A stretch of DNA of 64,000 nt from Chloroherpetonaceae bacterium (GCA_033763895.1 JANRJQ010000010.1:314146-378145); one strand, 5' to 3'. Shown: positions 1-9,080, counted from the stretch's first letter. Numbers and translations are program-made. The notes: generated by a model from the letters alone, not told the origin.

Positions 1-1
1 A

Positions 2-241
2 TATGATGAAGAGGCGATTGGAACTGCGGCTGTACTTTCGGGAATTGCTTATGCAACAACGATTGAAACCGCTGAAGCGGCACTTGCTGGTATTCAAGAA
101 TTGAGAAAATCATCGTTTCGCGTGAAATCTCTTCAAGACTATTTGGGATACAAAAAGCCAAAAGCAATCTCGCCAAAGCGAAATCCAAGTTCCAAAGGAG
201 TCACCAAACAAAAAGGCGCAAAAAATATAAAAGCCCGATAA
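2..241 (+). CDS. C-terminal end of an unidentified protein (partial)
   Basis: An open frame runs from the window edge to TAA at 239-241 and gives the last 79 residues of a protein. The first half reads as an Ala/Gly-rich helix (GTAAVLSGIAYATTIETAEA), followed by a basic tail rich in Lys, Pro and Ser. The stop codon lies inside a terminator hairpin, which supports this as a true gene end. The Ala/Gly helix faintly recalls the C-terminal end of sugar kinases of the FGGY type, but this is too weak to name a function. It converges with the STAS gene on the other strand. Confidence 0.7.
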   Translation, partial: YDEEAIGTAAVLSGIAYATTIETAEAALAGIQELRKSSFRVKSLQDYLGYKKPKAISPKRNPSSKGVTKQKGAKNIKAR

Positions 242-251
242 TCGGGCTTTT
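229..251. terminator. Bidirectional Rho-independent terminator
   Basis: The arms AAAAGCCCGA (229-238) and TCGGGCTTTT (242-251) form a perfect 10-bp stem with a TAA loop. A-tracts and T-tracts flank the GC core, so it can stop transcription of the plus-strand partial gene, whose stop codon is the loop, and of the secD-secF-STAS transcript from the minus strand. Confidence 0.85.
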
Positions 252-273
252 GAAAAGTTCTCACTTTTAGTAG

Positions 274-609
274 TTAGTAGCTTGCAACTGCTTCGTCTTG
301 GGTTTCATAAATCTCGAAAATTCGATCGAGCTTTGTAACCACAAAAAGCGACTTGATTCTCTCCGATGCTTGGCACAACTTCAAATTTCCGCCTGAATTC
401 TTTACAAATGTCAGTGCCGATGTCATAGCCCCAAGTCCGGAAGAATTCATATATGAAACCTTGGCGAGATCAACCACAAACTGCTTCGAGCCCTCAGTAA
501 GGAGCAAACGCAAGGCTTGATGAAACTCTTGAGCATCTGTGCCGCTGAGTACATCTGTTTGAAATTCAAGCACGAGAATTTCGCCAATTTGCTTTTTGCT
601 AAAGAGCAT
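274..609 (-). CDS. STAS-domain protein, anti-sigma-factor antagonist type
   Basis: A 111-residue protein made of one STAS domain, as in SpoIIAA/RsbV. These proteins bind an anti-sigma or kinase partner and are switched by phosphorylation of a Ser. The signature MNSSGLGAM sits near residues 54-62 and contains the expected phospho-Ser. I chose the ATG at 609 because it starts the fold (MLFSKKQIGE) and has AGAGGA six bases upstream. That ribosome site overlaps the last codons of secF, whose TAA ends two bases before this ATG, so translation is probably coupled. A longer frame reaching 654 would run into secF and is unlikely. No anti-sigma kinase or phosphatase is nearby, so the partner is unknown. 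Confidence 0.88.
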   Translation of the reverse strand: MLFSKKQIGEILVLEFQTDVLSGTDAQEFHQALRLLLTEGSKQFVVDLAKVSYMNSSGLGAMTSALTFVKNSGGNLKLCQASERIKSLFVVTKLDRIFEIYETQDEAVASY

Positions 610-611
610 GA

Positions 612-1535
612 TTATCCTCTTAATTTGATTTTTTCTCCCGATTTTTCTTGCCAATCAAGAACAATCGCTGAAGCGATAAAGATTGAGGAATAAGTACCAA
701 CAAAAATTCCAATTAACATCGCAAAAGCAAAACTTCTGATAATTGACCCGCCAAAAATAAAAAGAACCAAGACAGAAAGAAGAACAGTACCTGATGTAAT
801 AATGGTTCGGCTTAAAGTTTCATTAAGGCTATCGTTGAATACCTTTTCATAAGGCTCGGTTTTTCTAATCTTTAAATTCTCGCGAATACGGTCATAAACG
901 ACGACTGTATCAGTTATCGAATATCCAACGATTGTAAGAAAGGCGGCAATTACGGTTAAATCAACTTCAAGAGACATAAAACTAAAGACCCCGCCAAAGA
1001 GACTAAAAAGCCCTGCTACAAATAGAACATCATGAAAGATTGCGAAAACACCCGCAGCTGCAAACTTAAACTCAAAACGGAAAGAGACATAGATAAGAAT
1101 AATTACCAAAGCGCCTAAAAGAGCATAAACGGCCGATAATTTGAGGTCGTTGGCGATTGTTGGACCAACGGCATCAATTTTCAAGATTTCAAAAGGGTTT
1201 TGTGCAAGTTCCCGCTTTAAGCCGGTTTCCAATCGCCCTTGTAAATCATTTAAATCGCCACTGAAATCAGTAGTAATCATTACTTCTTTAGGGTTTCCGA
1301 ATTCTTTGATTACCCCGCTTATTTCCACTGAAGAAGCAATTGCACGGATTTTTGCAATTTCAACCGGTTCTTGAAAACGTAGAACAATTTCAGTTCCTCC
1401 TTTGAAGTCTATTCCGTAATGGAATCCGCGGATGGCCATTGAACCTAATCCAACAAAGAGCATGACTGCAGAAATCACATAAGCGATTTTTCGCTTACCG
1501 ATAAAATCAAAATTTGTGTTGTGTAAAAGTCGCAT
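612..1535 (-). CDS. secF: Protein translocase subunit SecF
   Basis: A 307-residue inner-membrane protein, the usual length for SecF. With SecD it uses the proton gradient to pull exported proteins through SecYEG on the outer face of the membrane. Visible features: a first membrane helix near residues 17-35, the periplasmic motif FKGGTE near 44-49, and a block of five helices in the C-terminal half with the family motif GYSITDTVVVYDRIREN near 207-223. The gene follows secD by 48 bp in the same direction and precedes the STAS gene by two bases. Family assignment is secure. Confidence 0.97.
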   Translation of the reverse strand: MRLLHNTNFDFIGKRKIAYVISAVMLFVGLGSMAIRGFHYGIDFKGGTEIVLRFQEPVEIAKIRAIASSVEISGVIKEFGNPKEVMITTDFSGDLNDLQGRLETGLKRELAQNPFEILKIDAVGPTIANDLKLSAVYALLGALVIILIYVSFRFEFKFAAAGVFAIFHDVLFVAGLFSLFGGVFSFMSLEVDLTVIAAFLTIVGYSITDTVVVYDRIRENLKIRKTEPYEKVFNDSLNETLSRTIITSGTVLLSVLVLFIFGGSIIRSFAFAMLIGIFVGTYSSIFIASAIVLDWQEKSGEKIKLRG

Positions 1536-1583
1536 TTCTATTTAAGATTATATAATTCCTATTATTGACTTGAATTTGATTGT

Positions 1584-3464
1584 TTAGCCGAATGAGACGG
1601 ATGAGGTTTGCTCACGGTCATGAATCCAATCAAGAACAATTTTGGTAATGACAATGGCAGTAAAAAGACTTACCGCAATTCCAATCATTAAGGTTACGGC
1701 AAAGCCTTTAATTGGCCCAATTCCGAAAAAGTATAAAAGGGCACCGGCAGCAAAGGTTGTCACGTGTGAATCGAGAATTGCAGAAAAAGCCTTGTCATAT
1801 CCAAGGTCGATAGCAAGTTTCATCATTTTACCTCGCCCAGATTCCTCGCGAATGCGCTCAAAAATGAGCACATTGGCATCAACAGCCATACCAATCGTAA
1901 GCACTAACCCGGCAATGCCCGGAAGCGTGAGTGTGGCACTAAATCCGGCAAGTGCTGCAATCACAAAAACGATATTGAATACGAGAGCTAAATTTGCAAT
2001 CATACCAGCAGAGCGGTAGTAAACAATCATAAAAAGCCCCACGGTAACAAAACCAAAGAGCAGCGATAGCATTCCATTTCTAATGGAATCGGCACCGAGC
2101 GAAGGTCCAACAGTTCTCTCTTCAGCAATCATCACCGGCGCAGGAAGCGCACCTGCTTTTAAAACAATTTCAAGGTCACTCGCTTCTTGCATACTTTCAA
2201 GACCATTAATAACCGAGCTGCCGTTGGCAATTTTAGATTGAACCACAGGCGCTGAGAAAACCGTGTTATCAAGCACAATCGCGATTTGCTTATTAATATT
2301 AGCACCGGTAACACGGCCCCAAATTTTTGCGCCTTCATCATCCATTTTCATCGTAACCTCGGGGCGAGAGCCGTCGATACTCATTGTCGAGCGGGCTTCG
2401 GTGATATTCTTTCCTGTAAGTTCAGCTTCTCGTTTGAGAGAATAAAGCCTGTATAGTTTAAGCCCGTCTTCGGTGTTTGAAAAAGGCCGTGCATCAAAGG
2501 CAAAATCAAAATCGGTAGGAATTCTCCGGCGAACATCGGGTCTTGTGAGAAGCTCTTGAAGTTTGACGCGGTTGATTTCGGTGGTGTAAATCAGGTTTTG
2601 CTCAACGCCAAGTAAAGCAAAAAGTGGATTTTCACGCTTTAATTCGTCTTGTGATTTTAAAGAATCCGGACGCGTGGAAAGTGAATCTTGTAACCGTTTT
2701 TGTGCAAGTGCAGCAACCGATAAAAGAGAATCCGGAAGCGGTGCACCAAGCGAATCGAATTGGTAAGCTTTTGCCAAATAGGTATTGACATCTTGCAAAA
2801 CTTTGAAAGCAAGTGCATTATCACGAACCAATTTAAATTCAAGTTTTGCGGTTCCCTTTAAGAGGCGTCGAACACGCTCTTTATCAGAAACGCCGGGAAG
2901 CTCAACGATAATTCTTCGGCCTCCCTGCGTGGTGATTGTGGGTTCAGCAACGCCAAATTGATCAACACGGTTTCGGATAATCTCTTTTGCACGGTTTACT
3001 GCCGATTCCGATTCAGAGAGAAGTTTCGCAGTAATTTCTGCGTTCGAAGCACGAAGATCATCATAAAAATAGCGGCTTAAACGCAATCCCTCTGCATCAA
3101 AAGCATTTGAAAGCAATGTTGGAATTGGCGTGCTGTTGGTTTTTATTTCTTGTTTTACACCCAATAAAATCTTATCGAAAGATTCATCACGGTTTCTTGC
3201 TTGAGCTTCAATGAGACCAAGTACGTCAACTTCAAGGACCACGTGCATTCCGCCTTGCAAGTCAAGGCCAAGTTTCAATTGCTTGTCTTGCGCTGATTGT
3301 ATGGATTGGCGGTTTGAATTGACATATTCAATACTGTCTTCAGGTGTGCTGAAAGAAGCGAGCTTACCTGTAAATCGATAGCTTTGGAATGTTGGATATA
3401 GCAGTACACCGGAGAATAGAATTAACGCCAGTGTCAAAAAAATTCGGAATTGATTTTTCTTCAT
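1584..3464 (-). CDS. secD: Protein translocase subunit SecD
   Basis: A 626-residue inner-membrane protein. Helix 1 spans about residues 7-27, followed by the motif KLGLDLQGGMHVV (64-76), a large periplasmic region, and five C-terminal helices from about 455. The motif GMAVDANVLIFERIREE in the C-terminal block carries the conserved Asp used in proton coupling. The periplasmic P1 region is longer than in many proteobacterial SecD proteins around residues 225-300, where a Ser/Leu/Asp-rich stretch seems to be inserted. ATG at 3464 is the only start that keeps the first helix. It is the first gene of a secD-secF-STAS operon with a likely promoter near 3652-3682. Confidence 0.97.
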   Translation of the reverse strand: MKKNQFRIFLTLALILFSGVLLYPTFQSYRFTGKLASFSTPEDSIEYVNSNRQSIQSAQDKQLKLGLDLQGGMHVVLEVDVLGLIEAQARNRDESFDKILLGVKQEIKTNSTPIPTLLSNAFDAEGLRLSRYFYDDLRASNAEITAKLLSESESAVNRAKEIIRNRVDQFGVAEPTITTQGGRRIIVELPGVSDKERVRRLLKGTAKLEFKLVRDNALAFKVLQDVNTYLAKAYQFDSLGAPLPDSLLSVAALAQKRLQDSLSTRPDSLKSQDELKRENPLFALLGVEQNLIYTTEINRVKLQELLTRPDVRRRIPTDFDFAFDARPFSNTEDGLKLYRLYSLKREAELTGKNITEARSTMSIDGSRPEVTMKMDDEGAKIWGRVTGANINKQIAIVLDNTVFSAPVVQSKIANGSSVINGLESMQEASDLEIVLKAGALPAPVMIAEERTVGPSLGADSIRNGMLSLLFGFVTVGLFMIVYYRSAGMIANLALVFNIVFVIAALAGFSATLTLPGIAGLVLTIGMAVDANVLIFERIREESGRGKMMKLAIDLGYDKAFSAILDSHVTTFAAGALLYFFGIGPIKGFAVTLMIGIAVSLFTAIVITKIVLDWIHDREQTSSVSFG

Positions 3465-3651
3465 CGCTTGGAGATCAATCCTGTAAGATTAAATCGTTTA
3501 GTTGAAAAAAATATGTTTTGAAAACTTTTCTTAATAACTCAATTAGTAACAACCGATCGGAAAATGATTCCTTAAATTTCGAAAACTGAAATCCAAAATA
3601 AGTTCAAACAAGATGAACGAATGATTTCAAGACCTCTTGAAAAAAGAGCCG

Positions 3652-3682
3652 CAAAGTTAAGACTTCTTTACAACTCTTCCAA
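3652..3682 (-). promoter_or_regulatory. Bacteroidota-type promoter of secD-secF-STAS
   Basis: On the minus strand TTGG (3682-3679) is followed, 20 bases after its TTG, by TAACTTTG (3659-3652). This matches the Bacteroidota -33 (TTTG/TTG) and -7 (TAnnTTTG) elements at the usual spacing. The start of transcription would lie near 3645, giving a leader of about 180 bases before secD. The same layout with the same TTGG and N20 occurs at 55119-55149. The rest of the 3465-3825 gap is AT-rich with no reading frame that I can support and no clear terminator for the gene ending at 3826. Confidence 0.6.
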
Positions 3683-3825
3683 CGCTTTATCGTGATGACC
3701 ATTGGAATATTGTGGGCAAAAAAGAGAAATGAGAGGAAAAAAGGCTAAAGTTGAAATTATTGTGCTTTTCGAAGTCGAATTTCGTTGTTTAGTGATATGT
3801 ACTTAAATGGTATTGACTCTATAAA

Positions 3826-5202
3826 TTAAAGAATTAGCCCCGGATTTGTTGCCCGAACTAACGACGACTCAAAGGAGGAGCCATAGTGATAAGCGTGAAC
3901 CGGTAAATGAGATAGTTCTTGAGCGATTTCTTCAACATCCATTAAATCGGTATGAACCGGGTCTTTAACGACGGTGGTATCGTGAAGTAAAAATTCTGCA
4001 TCTGAATACCACGATGGGGCGAGCAAATCATAAGTCGCTTTATTAATGGCTCCGATTTTAAGGCGTGAGTCAAGAATCACTTTTTTGTAAAGAATATCAC
4101 CAGAAATGGCCACCTTTCTTCCGTTGTAACTGAATTTGAAGCCAAGCGTTGGAATGGGGTGATAATTTTCGCGTACTTCAATATTGCAACCAAAATAATT
4201 TGAAGTCATCGAACGGTCATTAATATCAAGGAAATCGATGTGAGGTTCAATTCCGCCAAAAATCGGATCGAAAATTGTTTTGAGCTGCACAAGAATCTGA
4301 GGTGTCGTTAACAAGCGCATTTTGTTTCCACGGTCGATGATGCGCTTAAGCGAGGAGCTAAATCCTTCGATATGGTCTTCATGACAATGGGAGATGATAA
4401 AATCAGTGATATAGTCGGGGTGAATGTCAATATTGACCGCCTTTTCAAACATTCTTGCCGGAGGATCTATCCACATAATCCGATCGCCAAACCGAACAAT
4501 AAAGTTGCTTGTGATGCCGGGTTTGGTTCCGATGCCATTACCAACAACAATCACATTTAATTTTTCTTGAAAAGAAGGTGGATTTAATTGTGAGAGGAGG
4601 GTATCAACATAAAGTGTCCCGGCATTTTCGGTACTCATTGTGGGATAAATGTCTGAATCGAAAACGATTTTCCCTTTATCAAAAATTTTGACACTGTCTT
4701 TCCCAATTTGACATACAACTTTCCCTAAGATAAATTCATCTTTAACAGGTTGCCAGTCAAAAACATCATCAACCCAACGGCGGTCAACAAAGGAAGCTTG
4801 CTTGACACCATTGGAATCCTCTACAAAATCACCATTCATTGTAATTTCTAACCGGCTATAAAGCGATTTGAGCACATTTTCTGCTCCAAGGAATTTGACT
4901 TTATGCGGGTTTTGGAAGTTCATAAAGCGTGAAGTCCAAAGTTCAAATTCGAAACCCGTTTGGGTGTCGCCTGTTTGCGAAACAAGCGGTGAAGTCATAC
5001 AAACAGCGGTTGGGAGTTTTTTTATGTGGGGAAAATAAGATTTGAAGAGTTCGGGAACCGTGTTGACTTGAATGAGCCCAGATGAGGTTTCAACCAAATA
5101 AGCGCAGAGCGAGAGCTCTGGGCCGCCGATTCGATAAATATCATTACCAAAGGCATAAAAGTTATAATCAACTCGTTTAGGCGGTTTAACCGTCAAGCTC
5201 AT
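3826..5202 (-). CDS. MBL-fold metallo-hydrolase, substrate unknown
   Basis: A 458-residue cytoplasmic protein. The second half holds a metallo-beta-lactamase fold: ISHCHEDHIEG gives the HxHxDH metal site, SGDILY and LHDTT supply later acidic ligands, and HAYHYG near the end supplies the last His. Roughly 200 residues precede this domain and contain no motif I recognise. I chose ATG 5202 because AAGGAG lies nine bases upstream; that site overlaps the stop codon of the gamma-carbonic-anhydrase gene. The two genes are therefore probably cotranscribed and translationally coupled. The fold is certain. The reaction is not: hydrolases, nucleases and sulfur-carbon lyases all share it. Confidence 0.85.
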   Translation of the reverse strand: MSLTVKPPKRVDYNFYAFGNDIYRIGGPELSLCAYLVETSSGLIQVNTVPELFKSYFPHIKKLPTAVCMTSPLVSQTGDTQTGFEFELWTSRFMNFQNPHKVKFLGAENVLKSLYSRLEITMNGDFVEDSNGVKQASFVDRRWVDDVFDWQPVKDEFILGKVVCQIGKDSVKIFDKGKIVFDSDIYPTMSTENAGTLYVDTLLSQLNPPSFQEKLNVIVVGNGIGTKPGITSNFIVRFGDRIMWIDPPARMFEKAVNIDIHPDYITDFIISHCHEDHIEGFSSSLKRIIDRGNKMRLLTTPQILVQLKTIFDPIFGGIEPHIDFLDINDRSMTSNYFGCNIEVRENYHPIPTLGFKFSYNGRKVAISGDILYKKVILDSRLKIGAINKATYDLLAPSWYSDAEFLLHDTTVVKDPVHTDLMDVEEIAQELSHLPVHAYHYGSSFESSLVRATNPGLIL

Positions 5203-5215
5203 AAGGGTTAACTCC

Positions 5216-5800
5216 TTAATTATTTTCTTTAAGGCCAATGGAAAAATGTGAATCCTTGGCTCGGTTCGTAAGTGCTAAGTACTCGGTATCGCATTTATAA
5301 TTCGTAGAATACCGAATGTAATTTTCTGCTGATTCTTCAAGCGAACGAAGTTCATCGTTGGTTAATTGTCTCATCACTTTAGCCGGTGTTCCTGCTACTA
5401 AAGTTCCATATGGAACACGAAACCCTTTTTTAACGAGCGAACCAGCTGCAACGAAAGAATAGGGTTCAAGATGACAGTCGTCAAGCAAAATTGATCCCAT
5501 TCCAACTAATGAGAAATCCTCAATGGTACAAGCATGTAAAACGGCATTATGCCCTATGGTAACATTATTGCCAATCGTTAAAGGGCCTATATCATGAGTT
5601 ACATGAAGTGTAGAATTATCCTGAATATTGGTTCTTGCTCCTATTCGTATCGGACAAACATCCCCTCTTACTACGGCATTAAACCAAACGCTTGTATCTC
5701 TCCCAAGAGTAACATCACCAATAACAAATGATCCCTCAGCAAGAAAAACGCTTGGATCAATAGATGGAAAAACGCCTTTATAGGGTAAAATTTTCGGCAT
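5216..5800 (-). CDS. Gamma-carbonic-anhydrase family protein
   Basis: A 194-residue protein with left-handed beta-helix hexapeptide repeats, close in layout to YrdA/CaiE/Cam proteins. The three zinc His are present: one in TLHVTHD and two in IGHNAVLHAC. The helix covers about residues 10-150 and ends in a C-terminal alpha-helix (NDELRSLEESAENY). Whether it hydrates CO2 cannot be told from sequence, since many family members lack measured activity. I used ATG 5800; a TTG directly before it is the only alternative and no good ribosome site decides between them. Its upstream region holds a CRP/FNR-type palindrome. The MBL-fold gene follows directly. Confidence 0.9.
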   Translation of the reverse strand: MPKILPYKGVFPSIDPSVFLAEGSFVIGDVTLGRDTSVWFNAVVRGDVCPIRIGARTNIQDNSTLHVTHDIGPLTIGNNVTIGHNAVLHACTIEDFSLVGMGSILLDDCHLEPYSFVAAGSLVKKGFRVPYGTLVAGTPAKVMRQLTNDELRSLEESAENYIRYSTNYKCDTEYLALTNRAKDSHFSIGLKENN

Positions 5801-5962
5801 CAAAAATGAAATGGTGCTTTAATTATGACAGAAATCGACTGAAAAAAATGTGAAACCGATAGATACAGCAGCGTTAATATCTAAGTCATCCTCAGCGACA
5901 AATTCAACAAGAATTGAATCATCAGTGAAGGGATTAAAGTAACCCTTGTATTTAAGAAGTCG

Positions 5963-5980
5963 ATGTGATAATTATCACAT
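5963..5980. promoter_or_regulatory. CRP/FNR-family operator, perfect palindrome
   Basis: ATGTGATAATTATCACAT is an exact 18-bp palindrome containing TGTGA-N6-TCACA, the consensus of CRP/FNR-superfamily regulators. It is centred about 170 bp upstream of the gamma-carbonic-anhydrase ATG and 145 bp beyond the end of the aldo/keto reductase gene, in a 315-bp gap (5801-6115) with no other supported feature. It most likely controls the gamma-CA/MBL pair. No CRP/FNR-type regulator gene lies in this window. Confidence 0.65.
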
Positions 5981-6115
5981 TTTTAAATATGGTGTGACGA
6001 GCAAATATTCTCACTTCTGTAAGATAAAGGTTTATTTCTCATAAATAAAAAAGGAAAATGGAATCCTTTCATATTTTTCAGATTCGATATAATGCATTAA
6101 AGTTTATCGTGAGAA

Positions 6116-7138
6116 TTAAACCCGATGGTTTTGGATACGATGTTGCGTACTTCCAAATATGACATTACGAGTAGGTTCATTGGTGAGAAAATCGTGCGGA
6201 AACCCTAATTCAATTTTGCTGATATCGTTGAGCTTCGTCATCAACTCAGGTGGAATGACCACACCGAGTGTTTTAAGGTTGTCTTCAAGTTGCTCGGCAC
6301 TTCTTGCGCCGATAATCGGAATCGTTTGTTGATTATTTTGACGAGACCATTGAATTGCCACTTGTGCAGGAGATACGCCTAAAGTTTCGGCAACTTCTAA
6401 AACAATGGTAGCGATTGAATTGGCTCGATCGCTTCGCCTTGCGCTGTGTGTCGGCACGCGTCCCGATTCCCCTTTAAGGTATTTTCCCGTTAGTGCCCCT
6501 CCGCCAATTGCTCCCCAAGGTGTTACAGCCATATCGAAGGCTTTGGCCATTGGAAGTAAATCACGTTCAGGTGTGCGTTGCAGCAAACTATATTCAATTT
6601 GCAAGGCAATAAATCTTGACCATCCCCGTAAATCTGCCATTGTGTTTAGTTGTGAAACAACCCAAGCCGGTGTATCGGAGATACCGATGTAGAGAACGGA
6701 GCCATTGCGAATTAAATCGTCAAGCCCTCTAAGAACTTCTTCAACTGGTGTTGTGAAGTCCCACGCGTGAACCCAAAGCAAATCAATGTAATCAGTGCCT
6801 AAGCGTTTCAGGCTATCGCGAACAGATCGCATCATGTTTTTTTTATGATTTCCCGAAAAAGATGGATCTCCTTGGCGGTCAAAGAGTGTATATTTTGTGG
6901 CAACGACAAATTTATCGCGGTCGTGTTTAATGAATTCACCGAGCCATTTTTCACTTGTGCCTTCGGTGTATCGATTGGCAGTATCGAGAAAGTTACCATC
7001 TGCTTTAACATAAGTGTCGAAGACTTTTTTTGAAGTTTCATAGTCGCTGCCCCATCCCCATTCTGTTCCAAAAGTCATCGTACCTAAAGCAAATTCAGAA
7101 ACACGAAGTCCTGATTTTCCGAGAAGTTTGTAATTCAT
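6116..7138 (-). CDS. Aldo/keto reductase
   Basis: A 340-residue NADPH-dependent oxidoreductase with a TIM-barrel fold. The catalytic tetrad is visible: Asp and Tyr in FLDTANRY, Lys in VVATKY and His in LLWVHAWD. The late cofactor motif is present as IPIIGARSAEQLEDN. The sequence resembles the YajO/Tas branch with the N-terminal phrase LGKSGLRVSEFALGTMTFG. I chose ATG 7138, which starts the first beta-hairpin (MNYKLLGKSG); the open frame continues to a TTG at 7171 that would add only 11 unlikely residues. It stands alone and diverges from the GH13 gene across about 54 bp. The substrate is not predictable. Confidence 0.9.
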   Translation of the reverse strand: MNYKLLGKSGLRVSEFALGTMTFGTEWGWGSDYETSKKVFDTYVKADGNFLDTANRYTEGTSEKWLGEFIKHDRDKFVVATKYTLFDRQGDPSFSGNHKKNMMRSVRDSLKRLGTDYIDLLWVHAWDFTTPVEEVLRGLDDLIRNGSVLYIGISDTPAWVVSQLNTMADLRGWSRFIALQIEYSLLQRTPERDLLPMAKAFDMAVTPWGAIGGGALTGKYLKGESGRVPTHSARRSDRANSIATIVLEVAETLGVSPAQVAIQWSRQNNQQTIPIIGARSAEQLEDNLKTLGVVIPPELMTKLNDISKIELGFPHDFLTNEPTRNVIFGSTQHRIQNHRV

Positions 7139-7192
7139 TTGAATTTGTGTTGCTTCGTTTCTAAAAACCAAGTTATTTAATTAATCAAATTT

Positions 7193-9073
7193 ATGGCTAT
7201 TGATTGGAAAGAAACCATATTTAGTGATGGGTCAGAAAATTTTATTATCCCCCAAAATCCCAAATTGGGTGAAGATATCAAAATTAAACTTAGAGTTTGG
7301 GTACATGCGCCAGTTGAACGCGTCTTTTTAAGGCTTGCACCGGAGGGAGAGCAGTATTTGGAAGAAATGCATGAAGAGCAAGAGCAAGATCACTTCTTTA
7401 AAACTTTTTCTGCCAAAGTGAAAATTCCAAGTCGAATTTTGAAATATCGATTTATGATTTACACGAAAGAGGAAGGAAAAGCATATCAATATTGGTATAA
7501 TCAAACGGGTTTGAAAGACTTTCATCCAACGGATGAGCGCGATTTTACAGTGATTTCAGATTTTGAAAATCCGGATTGGGCGATCGATAGCATTTTTTAT
7601 CAGATCTTCCCTGATCGCTTTTATGACGGCAACTCTGAAACCAATGTTCAAACCGGAGAAATTAAACATCCACATTTCACCTCACGAGCGCGCAAATGGG
7701 GCGAGCTGGACATTACTTGGTATGATTTTTTTGGAGGAGATCTTGAAGGCATCCGATTGAAGATTCCATACCTCAAAGACCTTGGGATTGGGGCGCTTTA
7801 TTTAACACCCATTTTTACTGCGCCAAGTAATCATAAATATGATACCAGCGATTTCAAAGTGGTTGATCCTCACTTTGGAACCAATGAAGCTTTTGCTGCG
7901 CTGGTTGAGGAATTGCATCGAAATGGGATACGAATCATTTTGGATGCAGTCATTAATCATATCGGAAGCGGTCACCCTTGGTTTAATAAGCATCAAGAGT
8001 ATCCGGTCTCCGGAGCATTTTCTGATCCGCTGCATCCCAATCGTGAATTCTTTATTTTTAAGAATAACGATTATGTCTCTTGGCAAGGGTATGATACGCT
8101 TGTGAAATTAGACTATCGTTCTGAAAAATTGCGCGATGAAATGTACCGTTTACCCGATTCGGTGACCCGCTTCTGGCTTCGTGAACCCTATAATATTGAT
8201 GGTTGGAGAATTGATGTCGCAAACATGACTGCTCGTTACGAACATGTTCAACTTCACGGAGAGGTTTGGGAAGAATTTCGAAAGTCGCTAAAGACTGAAA
8301 AAAGGGATTGCTATCTCTTGGGCGAAACATTTTATGACCCAAAGGAACTTGTTAGCGATGCACGGCTCGATGGCGCAATGAATTACGCAGGTTTCCGTAA
8401 ACCCCTCATTAAATGGTTGAAGGGTGAAGAATATGCTCACGATGCCACTTTCCATAATGGGTTTAAGTTTCAATTTTCGTTTTCTGCTAAGCAAATGATG
8501 AATCAATTGGAAGAGTTTCGAACCTCGCATGCGTTTCAAAATCAACTCTTGATGTATAATCTGCTTGATTCTCATGATAGTGAAAGATTTATGCATACCA
8601 TTCATCAAGACATGAAACGCTTTAAGCTTGGGGTGCTTTATCTCTTTTCATACATCGGAATAACAGGTATTTATTACGGAGATGAAATTGGAATGACCGG
8701 CGATCGCGACCCCGACTGTCGCCGCTGTATGGAGTGGAATGAAGAAAAATGGAACCTTGAAGTCAGAGCATTATTTAAGAAGTTGATCGACGTAAAAAGA
8801 AAGAGCAATGCATTGAAACGGGGATCTATTCAATGGATTTATGCTGACAATCATACTTTGGCTTATGCGAGGTTTAGTGGTAATGAAATTTTGGTGGTTG
8901 TTCTCTCGAATGCAGAAAAACCTTATACGGTGGTATTTCCAATTTGGAAGCTTGGGGTTACAAATGGGGAATTGGAAGATTTAATAAATGGAGAAACATT
9001 TAAAATTTACCGTGGTGAATCAATGATTGAATTGAAGCCTTGCTCGGGATATCTCTTTACGGTGAAAACATAA
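7193..9073 (+). CDS. GH13 alpha-glucosidase, maltodextrin glucosidase/neopullulanase type
   Basis: A 626-residue enzyme that cleaves alpha-1,4 (perhaps alpha-1,6) links in maltodextrins. An N-terminal beta-sandwich (about 1-120) precedes the (beta/alpha)8 barrel, which opens with SIFYQIFPDRF. The catalytic residues are the nucleophile D341 in GWRIDVANM, acid E378 in LLGETFYDP and D462 in LLDSHDSER. The phrases PIFTAPSNHKYDT and YYGDEIGMTGDRDPDCRR are close to E. coli MalZ and neopullulanases. There is no signal peptide, so it should act in the cytoplasm, for instance on storage glycogen. No ribosome site is seen before ATG 7193; the upstream sequence is A/T-rich. It is monocistronic and converges with the DUF58 gene. 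Confidence 0.93.
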   Translation: MAIDWKETIFSDGSENFIIPQNPKLGEDIKIKLRVWVHAPVERVFLRLAPEGEQYLEEMHEEQEQDHFFKTFSAKVKIPSRILKYRFMIYTKEEGKAYQYWYNQTGLKDFHPTDERDFTVISDFENPDWAIDSIFYQIFPDRFYDGNSETNVQTGEIKHPHFTSRARKWGELDITWYDFFGGDLEGIRLKIPYLKDLGIGALYLTPIFTAPSNHKYDTSDFKVVDPHFGTNEAFAALVEELHRNGIRIILDAVINHIGSGHPWFNKHQEYPVSGAFSDPLHPNREFFIFKNNDYVSWQGYDTLVKLDYRSEKLRDEMYRLPDSVTRFWLREPYNIDGWRIDVANMTARYEHVQLHGEVWEEFRKSLKTEKRDCYLLGETFYDPKELVSDARLDGAMNYAGFRKPLIKWLKGEEYAHDATFHNGFKFQFSFSAKQMMNQLEEFRTSHAFQNQLLMYNLLDSHDSERFMHTIHQDMKRFKLGVLYLFSYIGITGIYYGDEIGMTGDRDPDCRRCMEWNEEKWNLEVRALFKKLIDVKRKSNALKRGSIQWIYADNHTLAYARFSGNEILVVVLSNAEKPYTVVFPIWKLGVTNGELEDLINGETFKIYRGESMIELKPCSGYLFTVKT

Positions 9074-9080
9074 ATTGAGG

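Noticed and set aside
2-241. Naming the partial gene as an FGGY sugar kinase
   Set aside because: Only a short Ala/Gly helix is available and no catalytic motif is inside the window.
1642-2019. 125-codon plus-strand frame inside secD
   Set aside because: Antisense shadow of a well conserved membrane-helix region; no start signal.
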